A stretch of DNA of 64,000 bases, taken from NCBI GenBank assembly GCA_023375785.1, contig SZWC01002443.1, positions 102,442 to 166,441 of the forward strand. Reading direction: 5' to 3'. The DNA is from Penium margaritaceum. Its lineage: Eukaryota; Streptophyta; Zygnematophyceae; Desmidiales; Peniaceae. This document shows positions 10,453 through 20,759 of this stretch, one piece after another; positions within the stretch are counted from its first letter, which is position 1; every line of letters begins with the position of its first letter. Made by a program: the position numbers and the translations under genes. The notes under the pieces are model-generated. The model did no database searches and was not told where the DNA came from. It saw nothing but the letters and a program-made list of their open reading frames with translations.

Positions 10453-11546
10453 TTATTCGCCAAGAAGCCACACAGATGGGAACGTGGTTGTGGCCATCGC
10501 TAAACTACTGGATAGGTCGCAGTAGGTGAGAGCCTCAAAGAAGAGAGTATCGTGAGACTCGCCGATGCCGTGACAAGTAGGGTCCCAAAAGCGCCAAGCC
10601 TTTGACCGCGGAAAAATATCGAGGAAGGCACACATGCGATCCTGAGGTGATAACTTAGACCCTTGCTCGTCCTAGGTGTACGAGACGCATTCTCTGGACG
10701 TCAAAACATGAGCAAGACAGGGGTCGATGCGATGGACTTGAACCACAACTTGTACGGTGTGACATGGTTGGGAAGACGATCGTACGGTAGGCGGTTCTCG
10801 ACCTACGTCATGTAGGAAACCAATCAAAGGCAAAGGACTCTGGAAGACCACACTCCGACTGCATGGTGCAGACCGCATCCTCCATGGTGTGGTTCCAACA
10901 CTCATACACACCGTTCTGTTATGGTGTGGCAAGTGCAGAGAGCTGGTGAAAAATACCACACTTAGGAAAGAAGGTGTCTATCTCGCCTAAGCACTCACCA
11001 CCACGATCCAAGCATAATGTGTGGAGGGTCTGAGGAGACTGGCACTCAGTCATTACTAGCCATAGACAAATTGCCAGGACGGCATTGCTCATGTGGTAGT
11101 GGTTGTAGATCCACCACATCTGGGTGAAGTCATTACTCAGGGTGAGGACATATCGCCCTTGATCTAAGAGAAACTCCATAGGAAGGGAACCAAGAAGGTC
11201 CAAGTGGACCAACTCGGGTGGACGCAGTGCCCAAGAAGTGGAGTCAGGATAAGTGCAGCGATGCACCTTGCCCTAAGAGCAGAAGTTTCAGTCAGTTTTG
11301 GATGGATTCTCGGAGGAAGCCGCATCAAGCCGAGGGCTAGCTGAGTTCAAATCAGCTTGGAAACAGTGTCCAAGCTCACATGGAAAAGCCGGCAATGAAG
11401 TGAATGGTGGTACTCTAGAGAGAAAACACCAGTGACAAACACATGTGCAGATGCGGAGGAAGGAGAGGAGGCAGAGGAAGTGGAATGATAGACACGGTCA
11501 TTGAAAACTAAGGCACAAAGAACAACGACACGAGTGTCAAAAGCAG
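10453..11546 (-). pseudogene. Copia-A GAG-pre-integrase and integrase
   Basis: Read leftwards: HVFVTGVFSL...HCRLFHVSLDTVSKLI (11347-11550, zinc-binding histidines), MHRCTYPDS...ELVHLDLLGSLPMEF (11266 on, first catalytic Asp as HLDLLG), YVLTLSNDFTQ, LCLDRGGECLGEID (second Asp), then NRTVCMSVGTTPWRMR (10672-10959), and the C-terminal FLDIFPRSKAWRFWDP...HDTLFFE (10453-10635). Several frames are used, so the gene is dead. The intact sequence around 11370 (CTCACATGG) serves as the empty site for the insertion found in Copia-E at 18527. Confidence 0.85.
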
Positions 11547-11876
11547 TCATGGTGGCAGAGTTAGTGGAGTGCTCAACAGAGAGCAGGGATCTATCCTAGT
11601 GCAAGCATGGACAGAGAGCAAGCTGAGTTCAAGATCAGGGACAAAGAGCACATCGGAAATGTACAAGGGGCCAGACGTACCATCGAAGGGCACCACCCCG
11701 ACATCATGGACAGGCACTGACTGACCAGATCCTCTGCAAACGGACCAAACTGACTCAACAGGACTGAGCACCACGAAGTCACTATGACGAACGGTCATGT
11801 GGTTGGTGCCTCCGGAGTCAATGATCCAAGTGTTGTTTGTCTCACGACCTGTCATCAACATGGATAAACATGCCAA
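11547..11876 (-). pseudogene. Copia-A aspartic protease
   Basis: A 109-codon frame contains NTWIIDSGGTNHMT, the copia-type protease active site (DSG), followed by GSGQSVPVHDVGVV, PLYISDVLFVPDLELSLLSV, the typical protease C-terminal block. The protease would cut the Gag-Pol polyprotein. The frame itself is open here, but the flanking frames are not. Confidence 0.9.
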
Positions 11877-12430
11877 AGAGCACTCTGCCTCTGCTGGATG
11901 CTCAATAGAGGACTCAGAATAGCAACAAATAGCACAAATCTGTGACTCGTCAAGCCAATCAATACTATCAAGTCAATTATCATCACAAGCTGACTCCGCT
12001 CCCCTACAAACATCATCACGGACAAAGAACACAGTAGGAAAGTTGTCTATGAACCACCCGTCTATGACAACACACTCACATCTCACTGAGTATGTAGTGC
12101 CACCAGCTCACAAAGCTCTGTGATTGTGCAATCTCAATGGTCTTTATCACTACCGCCGTCTGGGAAAGTGACAGTGTTTGCTCCTGTCGTAGTCGTGACC
12201 CTGACGGAGAGAGAGTAGAACTCATGAAGGCAAGCCACCCTCATGGCGTGGATCTCCGTAACTAGTAGTGTGAGGGCCAACTCCCAGCCCTGGCGTGGGT
12301 CTGTTCCACTACCAGTCCCGGTCTCACCAAGGAAGGGGCGGAAATCGGCCACGGTCTTCTGCGGCATGGTATAGAGAAGACGGTGCATCACTCTCGCTAC
12401 TATCTGGAGCTTGTGAGCATCACGTGTCTA
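11877..12430 (-). pseudogene. Copia-A gag, C-terminal part
   Basis: The frame 12134-12391 reads MHRLLYTMPQKTVADFRPFLGETGTGSGTDPRQGW, closely matching Copia-E gag at 27653-27886 (GLLYTMPRETVVDFCPFLGEA). Between it and the protease the frame is broken. It is cut at 12430 by the MITE and continues at 13046. Confidence 0.75.
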
Positions 12431-13045
12431 CCCTAAAAAACTTCAATTCGATGTAAACTATTTTTTGCCTCATCGAATTTTGCAAAAAATGAATTTTCAT
12501 CGAATTCATAGATACCACCTAAATAATTACAAAACAAAATAATCAAAATCACGGTACTACCGCCATAATTTTAGAACTTGGAGTCCTGGATTCATTACCA
12601 CTTTTTTTTCTGAAGAAAACTGCATACAGGCATTATATGTCGAAGAAGTTTGCTTCGACCAACATCGGCTTGTTGAACTGAACGCTGCTCCGTTGCCCTG
12701 CTGTTCCGCTGTCCCACTGACTCGCTGCACCGCTGATTCGCTGCCCTGCTGCCTCGCTGCCCTGCCGATTTGCTGCCCCGCTGATTATACGGCCCGATGC
12801 ATCCGCTCAACTACGTTCGCGCCATCGACGGGCATTCGACCGTTCAAAACGAATGTCCGGTTGTTGAAGCGAAGTCGACGTTTGTCGAAAACAATTATAT
12901 AACCCGGACGAATAATCAAATTCAAGGCCCCACCCCTCTACTTTCGTTGATTTCAAACATGCCACCTAAATAATTTGAACCCGGAAAAAATATCGTCAAA
13001 TTAATTATGGAACAGGTAAATGATCAAACTCAAGGTTTTTTAGGG
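12431..13045. mobile_element. TA-flanked MITE-like element
   Basis: The two ends are inverted repeats: CCCTAAAAAACTTCAATTCGAT at the left and, on the other strand, CCCTAAAAAACCTTGAGTTTGAT at the right. Both are flanked by TA (12429-12430 and 13046-13047), as for Tc1/mariner-type insertions. It splits Copia-A gag: the reading continues on either side as WKTLF (near 13105) and MHRLLYTMP (12391). Copia-E carries the uninterrupted site (near 27905-27990). It has no transposase, so it is non-autonomous. The interior is AT-rich at the ends with a GC-richer centre. Confidence 0.85.
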
Positions 13046-13625
13046 TATACCCGTTGTGGAAGTAAGACAAGAAACCCTCAGAGTCTGCCTAGACTCAAAA
13101 CAGGGTCTTCCAACACTCGAATCTCTCGTCCTTATTGTAGCAAGGTTGAGGTTTCTCCAATTCCTTCGGTCATCACTCTATGAGGAGGGTGCCCTGAAGC
13201 CCGGGACACGGTGGACGTGGTACAGGTAAACCACCAGTAAAAGAAATACCACAAAAAGTGAGCGTCGCTGAACTTCATGGCTGCTACTGATGGCGAGAAA
13301 GTGGTGGGGTAGAAGGCGTAAAGTGCCAAAAGATGATGTAGCTCTAGCAGCTCCTGACGTTTGCTTTGAGGCCCCTTAACGTCCCTTTAGTATATATGCA
13401 ATCTCTTGTAGTGCGTCAGTCTGATGTAGCTGCTAGTGGTGCATATCATCCTGCACCCGACAAAGCTCGTCAATTGCGAGTGACTTTGACCGTGGGCTCA
13501 TGACGCTCGAGGAGGACGACAAAGAGGGGTATGCCAGGTCCTTATCTCTGTCACACACCGACACCATGGGGCCACTCGGTATGGGTGCAAATGTGAATTT
13601 GTCACATTGAAACCCTGACAATGTT
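13046..13625 (-). pseudogene. Copia-A gag, N-terminal part
   Basis: Minus-strand coding sequence: MVSVCDRDKDLAYPSLSSSSSVMSPRSKS...DELCRVQDDMHH (13433-13575), a stop, then further left FLWYFFYWW and RFECWKTLF (near 13100). The SSSSSVMSPRS and DMHH words match Copia-E gag (SSSSS, stop, VMSPRSQ...DEMHR at 32130-32200). The WKTLF matches the Copia-E word at about 27970. This places the putative gag start near 13575. Confidence 0.65.
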
Positions 13626-14420
13626 TCTTAGATATTTGAAAATATGGCACAAAATGACGTTTTGACCCCAAAATGTTGACATCAGCACAAATTATGATGA
13701 TGTCAGTAAAAAATACGCTGATAAATCAAAACGCTAGAGTATAAATGCTAGTGAAGCTGCCTTCTTTTTTTCTTTCTTAGTCACGCGGGCTCTGTATGAA
13801 AAAGGAAAAGGGAGGGGGGACCTCGTCACCCCCTTGCGTAGCAAAGCTACTACGTAGCAGTATTGTGCCGTAGTGTTGCGCAACACAGCAACCATTCTAG
13901 TATGCAACACTGCTGCTGCTGCTGCTGCTGCTTTGATGTTTTAGCTGCTCCCGTTGTTGCAATGTTGCTGCTACTTGTGTTGCTACTTGCGCTATAATAG
14001 ATGTAATGTTGTTGATGCTGCCATCGCGCTACTACTACTGCTACCACTGCTGCTCTCTGCCGCTACTGCTGCTCGCTACTACTGTCGCTGCATGCTACTA
14101 CTACTCGCAGTCACTGCTACGAGCTATGAGCTGTTATTGCGAGTTGCTTCTCCCTTTTCTTGTCACTTTTCATAACCAAACATGGTCGTACTGCTACCCA
14201 GTCCTGCCCCTGTCACTCAGTGTGGTTGTTACAGGTTGTCATTGCCGCTGTTGCCTTAGCGGTCATGCGATGATTTGGCTACTAGTAACATTAGGTGACT
14301 GGTGGTGACGTCTGTTGCGACGGGTCCCTAGATACGGCCATTGCGGTGACTCTCCCTGTTGTTGCCAATGCTGCATCTTTGTAGCACAGCGCAGCAAGAA
14401 AGGTCTCGCCGCTCACATAC
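13626..14420 (-). repeat. Copia-A leader with CTG-rich tract
   Basis: Sequence between the primer-binding site and gag. It holds TGACATCA/TGATGTCA words near 13677-13705, a GACCTCGTCACCCCCTTGC word shared with the Copia-E leader (32476), a (CTG)n run at 13908-13933 and more CTG-rich sequence to 14130. From 14180 to 14420 it matches the Copia-E leader at 59470-59706. Apparent reading frames rich in Leu, Ala or Cys here come from the trinucleotide repeat. Confidence 0.75.
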
Positions 14421-14427
14421 CATGAGA
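14421..14427 (-). other. Copia-A primer-binding site remnant
   Basis: On the minus strand the LTR end is followed directly by TGGTATG, corresponding to the TGGTATCAG of the related element Copia-E. It is the match to the 3' end of plant initiator tRNA-Met used to prime minus-strand cDNA; the remainder has mutated. Confidence 0.7.
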
Positions 14428-14843
14428 AGGTGCTAGGAAGCTTCATAGCATTCTTGCTACTGACATGGCGACACTGTCCAGTCAGCTGGCACACTAGTAA
14501 GCGAGCAAGTGCAAGAAACAAGGGCTAAGTTAGGAAGACGCCCAAAGTCTCATGAAATCGATTAGCTTAATAACACAGAGAGAAATGAAATCTGACAAGA
14601 AGAGAGCATAAATATGTGCTACAGCGCACGGCGGGTGACCACGCGGCACTGTCAGTTTGTCCTAAAATTGGCCCAAAACCATTGTTTTGGCTGTAATTCT
14701 CCACACATGCATCCAAACACAACAACGTCTAAAACTAGAGATGCCGAATATCAAGCCGTACGCTAGGACTGGTCACACGCATAGGTCCGGCATCAATCAG
14801 TGGAGACAGAATGTAAAATATGCAAATCGGGCTCAAGGTCCAG
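14428..14843 (-). repeat. Copia-A 5' LTR, inner piece
   Basis: Begins TGAGAAGGTGCTAGGAAGC beside the primer-binding site and is collinear with the first two thirds of the Copia-E LTR (shared GCGCACGGCGGGTG, CCTAAAA, TGCAAATCGGG words). It is cut at 14843 by the insertion of Copia-E and resumes at 60350. Confidence 0.85.
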
Positions 14844-15486
14844 TGAGAAGATGCGTAGAAGCTTCCTAGCAAAACAGCCTCTGACTAGGCGTCAGTGCCT
14901 CGTCAGACGATGACGACAGTCACAAGTCATATACACAACGGCAAGGGTTTGGCTAGGAGACACAAGTCAAATTGTCAGAATGCTTCAATAGCATTTGCAG
15001 AGAGAGATAAAAAATTACAGGTCCACAGCATAAATACCTGCCGCGGCGCACGGCGGGTGTCGCACGCGGCTGTACAAGGTCTGTCCTAAAACCGGTCCAA
15101 AAACACTTCTTTGGTCGTAACTCTGCGTAGACAAGTTAGAACGCTACGCCATCTGAACCTAAATGTGCAAGATCTCAAGCTAGACGCTATGACTGGTCAC
15201 GTGCATGCATCTGACATCAAACGGTAGACACACAATGCAAAACATGCAAATTGGGTACACGGCCAATCCACCGATAAAATCCTACAGGCTGCACAAAAGC
15301 CGTAGAAGGTCCCAGACAGCATCCAGGACTCTGGGGCGGTCGTCGGTCAGCTCCGAGTAGGTGGTCCATCACCAGACATCGTGTTGGCACCACCTGGGTC
15401 CGCATCAGGGATCTGCACGGGTATGGACACGGCGGAGTGGTCACAGTAAACTCTACTGGTCGACAGGAATGTCACAAATCACAACA
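14844..15486 (-). repeat. Copia-E 3' LTR
   Basis: Preceded on the minus strand by the polypurine tract GGGTCATGGGGGAG (15487-15500) and starting TGTTGTGATTTGTGAC. It matches the 5' LTR at 59719-60349 along its whole length, including CATAAATACCTGCCGCGGCGCA. The minus-strand terminus at 14844 abuts the target duplication. Confidence 0.92.
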
Positions 15487-15718
15487 CTCCCCCATGACCC
15501 GATGGTACGCATGTCCATACCCGTGCAACACTGAAACGAATGCAACAACGAGTGCAAAAACAGTCGTGATACAGAAACAAACAAACCTCACACTCATTCA
15601 CTCTCAGGCAAGGGGCGAAGCCCAACAGAACGAATGGCCACCAGAAACTTCCCGCGAGCTAGTGCCTTCGTCAAGAAACCAGCACGCTGCATGTCAGTGC
15701 CGACCCATATGACAGTGA
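15487..15718 (-). pseudogene. Copia-E RNase H tail and polypurine tract
   Basis: On the minus strand the RNase H ends in an IVIWVG-like, QRAGFLTKALA and GRFLVAIRSV-like sequence (15610-15710), followed by stops and the polypurine tract GGGTCATGGGGGAG at 15487-15500 that primes plus-strand synthesis. The same tract, with one variable first base, precedes the 3' LTRs of Copia-B, Copia-C and Copia-D. Confidence 0.75.
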
Positions 15719-16028
15719 TCACGTGTCGCTCCACCAGATCATGCATGAAATGATGCTCAACCACAATGTGCTTCGTGCAAGCATGAAAAACACCAGATTT
15801 CTCCGCAATGGCACTCTGATTGTCGCAGAAAGAAAAATGGCAGACACTGACTGACCCAACTCAAAGAACAGACGCTGCAACCACACTGCCTCAGCAGCCC
15901 CTGCACCCAAAGCAACATACTCTGCCTTCGACAAGCTACATGCAATACAGCCTTGCTTCCCGCTGCGCTAGGATCCAGCGGTACCACCGAGCACGAACAC
16001 GTAGTCGCTGCGACCGCGTCCATCTAGC
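15719..16028 (-). pseudogene. Copia-E RNase H
   Basis: The frame 15719-15934 reads SKAEYVALGAGAAEAVWLQRLFFELGQ, the conserved copia RNase H STAEAEY block, then shifts; the alternative frame gives FFLRQSECHCGEI and LARSTLWLSIISCMIWWSDT, equivalents of the CDNQSA and TKHI segments. The catalytic Glu of AEY is present. Two frames are needed, so it is not functional. Confidence 0.85.
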
Positions 16029-16840
16029 CTACAGGCCCGGGAGGAACAAGGTCACATCCACAGTCTCTCCCAGTTGTATTGGATCATCCACCTTTAGGGA
16101 ATCCTGCCCGTTAGGTGTGAGAGGTGTGGAGGCTGTTGGTACTGTGCCAAGGAATTCACTGAAACGCTCCCCCACAACACATGTGTGTCGGGCCTGATGC
16201 AATAGAATTGTCCGACGTCTGTGGTCGCGTACGATCTCCATGCCAAGAAACACTGTTGTGGGACCAAGATCCTTCATCCTGTAGGCAGTCTGGAGGATTG
16301 CCTTGGCCTCCTTTACAGACTCCATGGAGGAAGACACGATCAGAAGGTTGTCCACATATACCAGGATGGCGGTGAACCGCTTAGGCAACCGTCGGATAAA
16401 GAGAGAGGGATCTACCTCGCTCTGTACATATCCCGCACGAGTCAGAGTGCCTTTAATCTCCTGGTTCTAGCACCGAGGAGACTGCTTGAGTCCGTACAAG
16501 GACTTGCGCAAGCACCAGACCCTGTCACCGTCCTCAAAGCCTGGTGGCTGAGCCACGTAAATCTCCTCATCCAGAGAGCCATGGAGGAACGCATTGTTCA
16601 CATCCATCTGGTACAATTCCCAGTAATGCTAAGCCACCACACCGAACAGAGCGCGAGTTGAGGTCATGCGGCCGACAGGGACGAAGGTGTCAGTGTAATC
16701 GATGCCCTCGATCTAGGAATACCCCTTGACGACCAAGCGAGCCTTGTGAGCCATCCGGCTTCACTATCTTACGAAAGACCCACTTGACCTAAATAGCCTT
16801 CCTCCAAGGTGGAAGGTCGACTAGCTTGTAAACTCCATGC
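16029..16840 (-). pseudogene. Copia-E reverse transcriptase
   Basis: The frame 16029-16388 has FTAILVYVDNLLIVSSS (YVDN replaces YVDD), MKDLGPTTVFLGMEIVRD, LLHQARHTCVVGERF, TPLTPNGQ. To its right in other frames are [10 protein letters not shown] with a stop, LPDGWVAQP-like sequence, [12 protein letters not shown], and the GAxxVFRK start near 16790. Catalytic loss plus stops makes it inactive. It corresponds segment by segment to Copia-C RT at 48170-48960. Confidence 0.85.
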
Positions 16841-17370
16841 TCTCAGATGGCACGAAGCTCATCCTCACAGGCAGCGCACCAGGCATCTACATCCTCTGAT
16901 GAGAGAGCGTCCCTCAATGTGCCCGGATCAGGCACCATAGAGGGAGAGCTCTGAATGGCATGCACACACGCCTCAGAGCCGGGCCTGACTACTACAACGT
17001 CAGCAGCTGCATCACAAGCGATACTAAACTCACAAGTGACCAGATCGTGCCCTACAGGACACGCTGGATGTACCTCTGTGTGATCGGACACTCATGGCTA
17101 GGGCCTTTGTGTCGGGATCACCACTCACGACGCTGCGATTGGAGCACCTGGGTACGGGACCTGACACCCGCTGGACTCCGGAGACCAATGGTCAAGGATG
17201 ACCACCGGGCTCACACGAGTAACCTGAGCTTGAGGGGCTCACCTAAGGCTCAGAGACAGGCACGACCACATCTGGTGAGGACTGAGGCAAAGGGGCAGGT
17301 GATGCAGTGTGAGGAGGTGCTGGTGAAATGATGGGCGACATAGGACAGGGTGTGGCAGTAGGAGCAAGAG
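16841..17370 (-). pseudogene. Copia-E integrase-RT linker
   Basis: The frame 16843-17091 reads SDHTEVHPACPVGHDLVT...WCAACEDELRAI, ending in the EDELRAI motif that immediately precedes copia RT. To its right is Pro/Ser/Thr-rich sequence. The regular 36-bp repeats of Copia-A, B and C are much less evident here. Confidence 0.7.
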
Positions 17371-18526
17371 TCAAGGCAGTACCACGCACAGAGGCAGGAG
17401 TACTGGTGGACATAGGTACAGAAGCATGGGTGCCTGTGGGGTTTGAGGGAACAGGGGAGAAACCGGATGGACTAGAGTGGTCTCAGGGCCGACAGTGATG
17501 ATCGCTGGGTCATTAAGAGCCGGAGACCGAGAAGTGGAGGGGGCTCGAACAGACACATCAGCCGGACGAGTGGTGCTCATAGGCCCAGAATCTCCCATCC
17601 GTCGAGAAACCTCACACGTAGGAACGTATGTGACGAACATCGACATGATCGAGGTCACGTCACGGTAGGTGAGAGACTCTAAGAAGAGCGTGTCGTGGAA
17701 CTCAAGAATGCGACGACGGTCGGGGTCCCAGAAACGCCAGGCCTTTGACCGCGGGGAGATGTCCACAAAGGTACACAAGCGATCACATGGGGATACCTTG
17801 GACCCGTGCTGGTCCTCAGTGTACCACAGAGAAGCCATAGATCGCCAGACACGAGCGAGATCGGCAGATCTGAACGGTGGCCAAACCAGAGCTCTTACGG
17901 TGTAACGTGGTCCGGAAAGGGATCGTGCGGGAGGCGGTTCCAGACCCGCATCATTTAGGAAAAACTTCAAAGGCAAAGGACTACGGGGGACCGCACTCAG
18001 ACCACATAGCACGAACCACATCCTCCATGGTGCGGTTCCAATGCTCAAACACATCGTTCTGCTGAGGGATAGCAGGAGCGGAGACTTGGTGGAAAACCCC
18101 GTGCTCGATGAAGAAACTATCCATCTCACCAAGAAAATGGCCACCGCGATCCAAACAGAATGTATGCAGTGTGTGGAGGGACTGACACTTAGCCATCACT
18201 AGCCAGAGGCAAACCGCGAGAGCGGCGTCACTCTTCTGGTGCAAGCTGTAGACCCACCGTATCCGGGTGAAGTCATCAGTCACGGTCAGGACGTATTGGC
18301 CCCGATCGGACAAAGAATCAACAGGAAGAGGACCGAGAAGATCCAAATGGACCAACTCGAGGGGGCAAAGTGCTTGCTAACGGGAGTCAGGATAGGTGCA
18401 ACGATGCATCTTACCCTGAACGCAGAACAGACAATCGGTCTTGGGCGGCCTCTTGAAAGAGGACACATCAAAACTGAAAGTGGACTGTGTCCAAATGAGC
18501 TTCGACACAGTGTCGGAGTCTACATG
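17371..18526 (-). pseudogene. Copia-E integrase
   Basis: Read leftwards: FSFDVSSFKRPPKTDCLFCVQGKMHRCTYPDS (18526-18380, the zinc-domain CxxC as CLFC), ELVHLDLLGPLPVDSL with the first Asp, TVTDDFTRIRWVY, FCLDRGGHFLGEMD with the second Asp, PAIPQQNDVFEHWNRTME with the third acidic residue (E of FEHWNR), then in another frame FVDISPRSKAWRFWDPDRRRI and a Pro/Ser-rich tail. The D,D,E residues all survive although frames shift. The gene is cut at 18526 and resumes at 21591 as RLLHRRLCHV. Confidence 0.88.
18522..18526. repeat. Target duplication ACATG (left)
   Basis: ACATG here and at 21586-21590 flank the satellite-bearing insertion. Copia-A carries a single ACATG at the equivalent place (about 11376), so the duplication arose on insertion. 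If imperfect matching is allowed it may be 8 bp (TCTACATG and CCCACATG, 6 of 8 matching). Confidence 0.8.
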
Positions 18527-18879
18527 GAGGTATGGTTAATCGTGCCTCTTTTATAATCTACGTGATCTATGTATACTAAACGTGCGATGTTGTAACTTCC
18601 TCGAAGCTTTCATAAGTATGTACACCTCTTTGTACACTGTTAGACAAGTGAATGACTAACTTTCTTTTTTAAATGTCAGATTTTTTTGGTTATGTAAATA
18701 TGATACTTCTAATTTCTATTCACATATGCTTTAGTTGATTCTAAATGGGCTACTCCGATACCTTAACGTAATATTGGTCGTTTTTTTCTATGCCATAATT
18801 AGACCAAACATATTGTTACCTATTTTATTCGTTCGTCATTCAGGAGAGCATGGCCACATAATTTGCTCAAGGCTTTCAA

Positions 18880-19475
18880 TGTCGGTGGCGGACCCGCCCT
18901 GCTCCCCCTCCCAATTCCCTCGAAGTGTATCCGGGGATATTATTTGGGAGTGTATCGTGGATGGGCTAAGATCTTGACACTAATGTATCGTCTTCTGTCT
19001 CTTATCGCCCCCCCCCATGACCTTGTGTGTAATGGGGGCGTTTAGTGGGTAATCTATCGTACAAATGTACAACATATTACACAACTAAGACTATTTTGAC
19101 TTTGGAGGGAGGGAGGCATCGATAACCGCTTCACCCACCAAACTCGACAAGTGTATCGGGAGAGAGTAGGGATAGTGTATGTTATGTACGCAAAAAAAAA
19201 AAATACTATTGTACATTTACACTTGTGTACTGAATATGTTACTTGTTGGGTACACTATACGGGAACATCCCCCTATTCCATTCGATGTCAAGGATGGGGG
19301 GTCTAGTTTCGATACCCTCCCCGCCCCAACACCACGAATGTATCGGGGGTGCGAAGCGGGTGGTGTATCGTTAGTATGCAAAAACAAAAAACACTAGTGT
19401 ACCTTTATACTTTTGTACTAAATATGTTACTTGTCAGATACACTTTCCAAACACTCCCCCAATTCACTTCGATGT

Positions 19476-19518
<43 letters not shown>

Positions 19519-20720
19519 GGTCAAGCATCGATACCCTCCCCCTCCCAAAAGTCGGCGAGTGTATTGGGGGAGGGTCGCGGGTAGTGTATCCTACGTATGC
19601 AAAACAAAGTACACAAGTGTATCGATACACATGTGTACTACATATGTTACTTTTGGGATGCACGATCCGAAACAATCCCCCGATTCACTTTGAGGTGGGG
19701 GGGGGTCGAGTGTCGATACCCTCCCCCTCCCCCAAAAAATAGCGAGTGTATCGCAGGAGGGTAGCGGGCAGTGTATCATACACATGGAAAAAATTAATAC
19801 ACTTGTGTACTGAATAGGATGTAGGTTAGGTACACTATCCGAAAGAAATCCCCCAATACACTTCAATATCACGAGGGGAGGGGGGTCGAGCGTCGATATC
19901 TCCCCCCCCAACACCACGATTGTATTGGGGGTGGGTACCGGGCAGTGTATCATAAGTATGCAAAACTAAAAACACAAGCGTAACTATACACTTGTGTGCT
20001 ACATATGTTACTTTTTGGATACACGATCCAAAACAATCCCCCGATACACTTCGAGGTCGGGGGGGAGGAGGGTCTAGCATCGATACCCCTCCCCCCCCAA
20101 AAACAGCGAGTGTATCGTGAGAGGTAGCGGGTAGTGTATCGTATGTACTGAACGAAAGGAACACGTGTGTATGGATACACTTGTGTACCAAATAGGTTAC
20201 AGTTTGAATACACTACCCGAAACAATCCCCCAATACACTTCGATGTCACGAGAGGGGGGAGGAGAGGTCGAGCGTCGATATCTCCCCCCCCCCCCCCAAC
20301 ACTATTGTATCGGGGGTAGGTATTGGGCAGTGTATCACAAGTATGTAAAATTAAAAACACTAGTGTAGATATACACTTGTGTACTACATATGTTACTTGT
20401 CGGATACACGATTTTAAATCATCCTCTAATTCACTTGTAGGTCGGGGGAGGGGGATCTAGCGTCTTTACCCTTCCCCCCCCCTCCAAACACCAAGTGTAT
20501 CGGGGGAGGGTCGCAGGTAATGTATCGTAAGTACGCAAAATGTAAACACAGGTGTATCGATATACTTGAGTACCGAATAGGTTGCAGGATTGTATTGTAC
20601 GTTCTTGGAAAAGAAAACACAAGAACATTGATACATTTGTTTTTTGAATCGGTTCTCATCAAATACAATTTCCAATGCACTCCGATCATAAAAGTTTGAC
20701 TTCGAGGGGAGGGGGGGACA
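18880..20720. repeat. Tandem array of about 187-bp units
   Basis: The landmark CACTTCGATGTCGGGG (or variants) recurs near 19279, 19466, 19685, 19860, 20047, 20236 and 20428, with degenerate units near 18880, 19090 and 20680, giving spacings of about 175-219 and mostly 187-192 bp. Each unit holds a G-rich block, a C-rich block, GTGTATCGGGGG, TACACTTGTGTAC (near-palindromic) and ATATGTTACTTGT. Units differ by many substitutions, so the array is not recent. Small frames here are not genes. Confidence 0.9.
19477..19517 (+). repeat. 41-base G homopolymer
   Basis: An unbroken run of 41 G within one satellite unit, where other units have 4-13 G. Its true length is uncertain because homopolymers are hard to sequence. 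Confidence 0.9.
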
Positions 20721-20759
20721 AACCTCAACCCCTTTCTTTTGAAACCTCGACGTTGAACA

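Noticed and set aside
10030-10529. Separate proline-rich repeat proteins on either strand
   Set aside because: The repeats are the integrase-RT linker of Copia-A; the opposite-strand frame is a shadow of the 36-bp period.
12431-12440. Telomere repeat
   Set aside because: Only one CCCTAAA per end of the MITE, with no tandem repetition.
18880-20720. CRISPR-like array
   Set aside because: Units are about 187 bp with no distinct short repeat and unique spacer pattern, and the genome is eukaryotic.
18880-20720. Centromeric satellite
   Set aside because: The monomer length would fit, but there are only about ten diverged units inside a discrete insertion. Nothing here shows centromere function.
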